Translations under genes and position numbers: made by a program
Notes under the pieces: generated by a model
The model's input: the letters and a program-made list of their open reading frames with translations, nothing else
Told to the model about the DNA's origin: nothing
Databases searched by the model: none
Shown here: positions 16,075 through 19,280 of the stretch, piece after piece
Numbering within the stretch: position 1 is the first letter of the stretch
Layout of the letters: the number at the start of each line of letters is the position of its first letter
NCBI GenBank assembly: GCA_900545215.1
Contig: UQXW01000044.1
Span: 1 to 19,280, forward strand
DNA from: an uncultured Bacteroidota bacterium
GTDB lineage: Bacteria; Bacteroidota; Bacteroidia; Bacteroidales; P3
Length of the DNA: 19,280 nucleotides
Direction: 5' to 3'

Positions 16075-16107
16075 GCAAAATTACTAAATTATTTCATTGC
16101 ACCCAAA
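16075..16107 (-). promoter_or_regulatory. Promoter of the PF04020-panC-hydrolase operon
   Basis: On the minus strand, TTTG (16104-16107), 20 bp, then TAATTTTGC (16075-16083), a full match to the Bacteroidota consensus, 25 bases before the ATG. Confidence 0.7.
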
Positions 16108-16366
16108 CAAAACAAGCACTCCATATATTCCGCACTTGCTTTCCGCTCTGTCTTTCTCGCTTTTCGGCAATTCACGATATATTCCGATGTTGCACTTTCA
16201 GCAAAACTTCCAATACCGAAACAATGAGTTGCGATGCGAAACCAAGCATTACAAAACCGGTTTGAAAAAGCCGTTCACAAGAATCAGGAAATCAAACTCT
16301 GCAAAGCCGGAAACGAAACGCCGCTTCGCCAAAGCAGAGTGGGTTTCCGCGGACTTGTTTCGTGCT

Positions 16367-16400
16367 TTTGCGGAGGTAGGGAAATAATTCGTATCTTTGC
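16367..16400 (+). promoter_or_regulatory. murB promoter
   Basis: TTTG (16367-16370), 21 bp, then TATCTTTGC (16392-16400), a full -7 match. It lies 22 bases before the ATG at 16423 and inside the longer open frame, which rules against an earlier start. Confidence 0.75.
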
Positions 16401-16422
16401 CACGGTATTTCAAGTGTTTAAT

Positions 16423-17433
16423 ATGATGGCGGAAGCAAATAAGAGTTTGAAGGAGTTCAATACGTTTTCGATAGACTGCGTTGCAAGAGAGTATGCGGAG
16501 TTCAAGGGTGCGGAGGATTTCGATATGGTGCAGGAATTGTATGCTCGAAGAGGCGGTTTGAGAATTTTGGGCGGCGGAAGCAATACGGTGTTTACCGAAG
16601 AGGTGTTCGATGGTTGCGTTTTGAGGGTTTGCAACAGGGGTATCGAAGTATTGGAAGAGAATGAGGATTTTGTCGTGCTGAGAGTTGCAGCGGGTGAAGT
16701 GTGGAGGGAGTTCGTGAGGTGGTGTTGCGAGAAGATGTATTGCGGTTTGGAAAATCTGGCTGCCATTTACGGAACCGTAGGTGCGGCTCCGGTGCAGAAC
16801 ATAGGGGCTTACGGTGTGCAGGTTGCGGATTACATAGAACGGGTCGAGTGTTTCAACATGGCGACAGGGGAAATGCGTAGTGTGAATGCAAGGGACTGCG
16901 AATTCGATTACCGTTATTCCCGCTGGAAGAAGGGAACCGGAAACGAGTTGATTTATTCCGTTGTTTTCCGTCTGCGGAAGCATTTCGTGCCTCAGACAGG
17001 CTATGCTGCGGTTGCAAGAATGTTGGAAGGAAAAGAAGTGAAGGATTTGACGCCTTTGGCAATGTGCGATATGATTACGAATTTGAGAAATTCCAAATTG
17101 CCGGACGTAACGGTGCTTGGCAATGCAGGTTCGTTCTTCAAGAACCCCACCGTAAGCGAAGAGGTATTCAAGAGTTTGAAAGCCGAAGATGAAAATTTGG
17201 TTTCGTTCAAAGAGGATAAGGGAGTGAAACTTTCGGCGGCTTATCTGATAGAACACTGCGGTTTCAAAGGCAAAAAGGTCGGCAATGTGGGCATGCACTC
17301 CAAACAGGCTTTGGTATTGGTGAATTACGGCGGAGCTACGGGAAAAGAGATTGTGGCTTTTGCAAATAAGATTATCGAAAGCGTATATGACAAGTACGGA
17401 GTAAAATTGGAAATCGAGGCTCACATAGTATAA
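16423..17433 (+). CDS. murB: UDP-N-acetylenolpyruvoylglucosamine reductase
   Basis: The product has 336 aa from ATG 16423. The open frame runs 63 codons further upstream, but the promoter lies there and that part does not look like MurB. The enzyme reduces enolpyruvyl-UDP-GlcNAc to UDP-MurNAc with NADPH and FAD in peptidoglycan synthesis. Motifs are the FAD-binding LGGGSNTVF (49-57), the PVQNIGAYG loop (123-131), YRYSRWK (163-169), catalytic Ser237 in GNAGSFFKNP and the terminal Glu332 in LEIEAHIV. This is the type I, E. coli-like form with an intact tail. A hypothetical gene follows after 42 bases. Confidence 0.96.
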   Translation: MMAEANKSLKEFNTFSIDCVAREYAEFKGAEDFDMVQELYARRGGLRILGGGSNTVFTEEVFDGCVLRVCNRGIEVLEENEDFVVLRVAAGEVWREFVRWCCEKMYCGLENLAAIYGTVGAAPVQNIGAYGVQVADYIERVECFNMATGEMRSVNARDCEFDYRYSRWKKGTGNELIYSVVFRLRKHFVPQTGYAAVARMLEGKEVKDLTPLAMCDMITNLRNSKLPDVTVLGNAGSFFKNPTVSEEVFKSLKAEDENLVSFKEDKGVKLSAAYLIEHCGFKGKKVGNVGMHSKQALVLVNYGGATGKEIVAFANKIIESVYDKYGVKLEIEAHIV

Positions 17434-17475
17434 AAGCAAAGAAAGAAATATTATTCAACTAAAATAGAAAGACTG

Positions 17476-18096
17476 ATGAGTGCAGAAGAATTTTGGAAGG
17501 CGTTTACGGAATACAAGGATTTGTTGATGGATATTGATTCCTTGGAAAAAATGGAAGCGGATAAACTTTTGAAACGATTGGACGGTGATTTGAAGAAATA
17601 TTGCGAGGGTTTGGAGTTTATTTTGGGCGATTTGACGGAGAAGGGACGTACTTTGACTTTCACGGCAGAGGGGGATGTGGAGTTTTTCGGCTATGTGGAA
17701 GAACTTTGTGAGGAAGCTCCCATATTGGATTTTTGGGAAATCATCGCCTTCAAGCCTGCAAAAGGAAAAAATGTGAGCATTACTTTCGGCAAATACCGGT
17801 TGAGCAGCAAAAATCTTTGGTTTCTTCCTTTGGAAAGCGAAGACGAGAAAGGAAAATTGGGTTTGCGTATTGCCTTGGAGGGCGGCAGGGAAGACGATGA
17901 GGATTTGCTTGTGGCTGTTTACTCTCTTCTGGAAGAGATGTTGGGAGAATATGATGCTGCAATGTACTTGGAGTACTTTGAAATCTGTCCTCTCGGCAGC
18001 AATCCGAAAGAAGAAGGCTTTTATCCTTTGAACGATTTGCCGGAATATGCGGATTGGTTCATCGAGGAGGCGGAAAAGAAAGATAATTCCAAATAA
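17476..18096 (+). CDS. Conserved acidic cytosolic protein of unknown function
   Basis: The product has 206 aa and no signal peptide or membrane helix, and is rich in Glu and Asp. A helical N-terminus (FWKAFTEYKDLLMDIDSLE) is followed by an alternating strand pattern (TLTFTAEGDVEFF, VEELCEEAPILDFWEIIAFKP) and a C-terminus with FYPLNDLPEYADWF. The AEGD and EAPxLxxW phrases resemble conserved Bacteroidota hypotheticals I have seen, but no function can be assigned. It lies 42 bases after murB in the same direction and is probably co-transcribed. Confidence 0.75.
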   Translation: MSAEEFWKAFTEYKDLLMDIDSLEKMEADKLLKRLDGDLKKYCEGLEFILGDLTEKGRTLTFTAEGDVEFFGYVEELCEEAPILDFWEIIAFKPAKGKNVSITFGKYRLSSKNLWFLPLESEDEKGKLGLRIALEGGREDDEDLLVAVYSLLEEMLGEYDAAMYLEYFEICPLGSNPKEEGFYPLNDLPEYADWFIEEAEKKDNSK

Positions 18097-18122
18097 GAGT
18101 ACTTGAATAAAAGACTTTGCCG

Positions 18123-18335
18123 ATGATGGATTACATTGCCGGTTATTTGGTTGCAGTCAATATTCTGGCATTTCTGCTTTACGGAGCGGACAAACGAAGG
18201 GCGAGAAAATCGCAAAGACGTATTTCCGAAAGGACTTTGCTTTCTGTTGCAATGATTGGCGGCAGCATAGGTGCCATTACGGGCATGCGATATTTGTTCT
18301 ACGAATATACGAAATATTTATTGGTCAATGCTTGA
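18123..18335 (+). CDS. DUF1294-like small membrane protein with shortened C-terminus
   Basis: The product has 70 aa from ATG 18123; a TTG two codons earlier is less likely. The first 50 residues fit DUF1294: a membrane helix with NILAFLLYGADKRRARKSQRRISERTLL, then GGSIGAITGM. The usual RHKT motif and second helix do not follow. The sequence continues as RYLFYEYTKYLLVNA and stops, about 15 residues short of the usual length. The gene may be eroded or cut by rearrangement, as the sequence just downstream has different codon use. Function of the family is unknown. Confidence 0.65.
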   Translation: MMDYIAGYLVAVNILAFLLYGADKRRARKSQRRISERTLLSVAMIGGSIGAITGMRYLFYEYTKYLLVNA

Positions 18336-18351
18336 TATTCCTTATCTTTGC
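18321..18351 (+). promoter_or_regulatory. Promoter of the MBOAT gene
   Basis: TTGG (18321-18324) lies about 19 bp before TATCTTTGC (18343-18351), a full -7 match. This leaves a leader of about 35 bases before the ATG at 18394. Confidence 0.6.
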
Positions 18352-18393
18352 GCCTTGATGATACATATTCTTGAGTCTGAAAATTAAATATTT

Positions 18394-19257
18394 ATGTTAT
18401 TTAATTCCATAGAGTTCCTTATATTCCTGCCATTGGTTTTCTTTGGTTACTGGTTTGTTTTCAAGTCTTTGCGGTGGCAAAATCTATTTGTGGTAGCTGT
18501 TAGTTACCTGTTCTACGGATGGTGGGACTCGCGCTTTTTGCTGCTGATCCTGTTTACGTCGTTATGCAGTTACTTGAGTGGAGTCTATTTGGAGAAATGC
18601 GCTGGCAACCGGTCGGTCCAAAAGTGGATAAGTGCCGGTAATATTTTACTGAACCTTTCGATCTTGGGTGTGTTTAAGTACTTTGATTTTTTTACCGAGA
18701 ATTTGGTAAATGTCCTTCACCTATTGGGCTGGGATGCCGATTACGTGACGTTGAATATCTTGCTCCCTGTCGGGATCAGCTTTTATACGTTTCAGGCTTT
18801 GAGCTATACGATTGATGTTTACCAAGGTAAAATCAAGGCAACTCATGATATCGTGGCATTCTTCGCTTATATCAGTTTCTTCCCCCAATTAGTGGCGGGC
18901 CCGATAGAACGGGCTACCCATTTGTTGCCTCAGTTTCTCCGGCCTCGTAATTTCGATTGTGATCTGGCGTTGGATGGTATACGCCAGATGCTTTGGGGAT
19001 TTTTCAAGAAAGTGGTGGTTGCCGATAACTGCGCTTTGTTCGTGAACGGTGTGTTTGAGAATTACCAGACGTTGGATGGGAGTACCTTGTTTCTGGGGGC
19101 TTTCTTCTTTACGATACAGATTTACGGTGATTTTTCCGGATACTCGGATATAGCGATCGGCTGTGCCCGGTTATTTGGCATAGACCTTATGCAGAACTTT
19201 AAGTATCCTTATTTCTCCCGGGATATAGCGGAGTTTTGGCGGCGTGTCTATGAATAA
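18394..19257 (+). pseudogene. MBOAT-family O-acyltransferase (AlgI-like), 3'-truncated
   Basis: The 287 aa compare with about 470-500 for the family. Multiple membrane helices and typical phrases are present: FLPLVFFGYWF, LNILLPVGISFYTFQALSYTIDVY, FFPQLVAGPIERATHLLPQF, IYGDFSGYSDIAIG and KYPYFSRDIAEFWRR. The last phrase normally continues into the WHxSLS segment holding the catalytic histidine; here it turns to VYE and stops. Intact relatives transfer acyl groups to exported polysaccharides. Without the histidine segment this copy is probably inactive. All 11 arginines use CGN codons, against mostly AGA/AGG in murB and ftcD, which suggests a different origin. An overlapping new frame begins at the cut. 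Confidence 0.8.
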
Positions 19258-19280
19258 AGATGAATTTAATAAAAAGTTAA
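19250..19280 (+). CDS. Start of an ORF running off the window
   Basis: An ATG at 19250 opens a frame (MNKDEFNKKL) that overlaps the MBOAT stop by eight bases and continues past the end. It is A/T- and Lys/Asn-rich. Too short to identify; it could be a gene of the element that interrupted the MBOAT gene. Confidence 0.35.
   Translation, partial: MNKDEFNKKL

Larger units (their letters stand above)
16050..16422. other. Divergent intergenic region between the PF04020 operon and murB
   Basis: It carries one promoter for each direction at its two ends. The murB frame stays open through it on the plus strand, but no family-like sequence is encoded. No other structure is evident. Confidence 0.55.

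Noticed and set aside
16249..17439. 396-codon open frame antisense to murB
   Set aside because: It mirrors murB, which has all catalytic motifs and a promoter; the antisense product has no family-like pattern.

Overview
The window looks like a chromosomal segment of a Bacteroidota bacterium, most likely order Bacteroidales. Seven places fit the phylum's promoter pattern (TTTG, 19-21 bp, TAnnTTTGC), and the housekeeping proteins (bifunctional FTCD, XseA with the GIGHATN variant, MurB, PanC, RsmG, an S9 peptidase) have Bacteroidota-type sequence. The genus cannot be fixed from the sequence alone.

Region 1 (22-3551, minus strand) is a compact operon of unfamiliar genes. In transcription order these are a four-helix membrane protein with a long extracytoplasmic coiled coil, a P-loop GTPase with an NKxD motif, a protein with a cytosolic domain, a coiled coil and one membrane helix, a 62-codon frame that is probably the frameshifted C-terminus of that protein, and a tiny lipoprotein-like ORF at the window edge. 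It reads as a GTPase-driven envelope-associated device of unknown purpose and is the best candidate here for an undescribed system.

Region 2 (about 3610-3872, minus strand) has a strong promoter followed by a roughly 220-nt RNA that should fold into a 5' hairpin and a long interrupted rod. It resembles a 6S-type RNA, or else a structured leader of the Region 1 operon. No terminator separates it from the operon. A non-coding stretch follows (3850-4491) with three 33-bp direct repeats.

Region 3 (4492-8930, plus strand) holds a secreted parallel beta-helix protein with its own promoter and terminator, a small M50-type membrane metalloprotease, and ftcD (folate-linked histidine catabolism) with tandem promoter-like elements and a terminator.

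Region 4 (9042-13681, plus strand) holds xseA-xseB (exonuclease VII), then a secreted S9 dipeptidyl/prolyl peptidase and rsmG three bases downstream. Convergent to these, the minus-strand operon 16049-13710 encodes a PF04020 membrane protein, panC and an exported alpha/beta hydrolase.

Region 5 (16367-18335, plus strand) holds murB with a good promoter, a conserved acidic cytosolic protein and a short DUF1294-like protein with an eroded C-terminus. From about 18340 the base and codon character changes. A promoter is followed by an MBOAT acyltransferase cut off at FWRR, just before its catalytic histidine segment, and a new ORF starts there and leaves the window. This end looks like transferred, rearranged or chimeric DNA.
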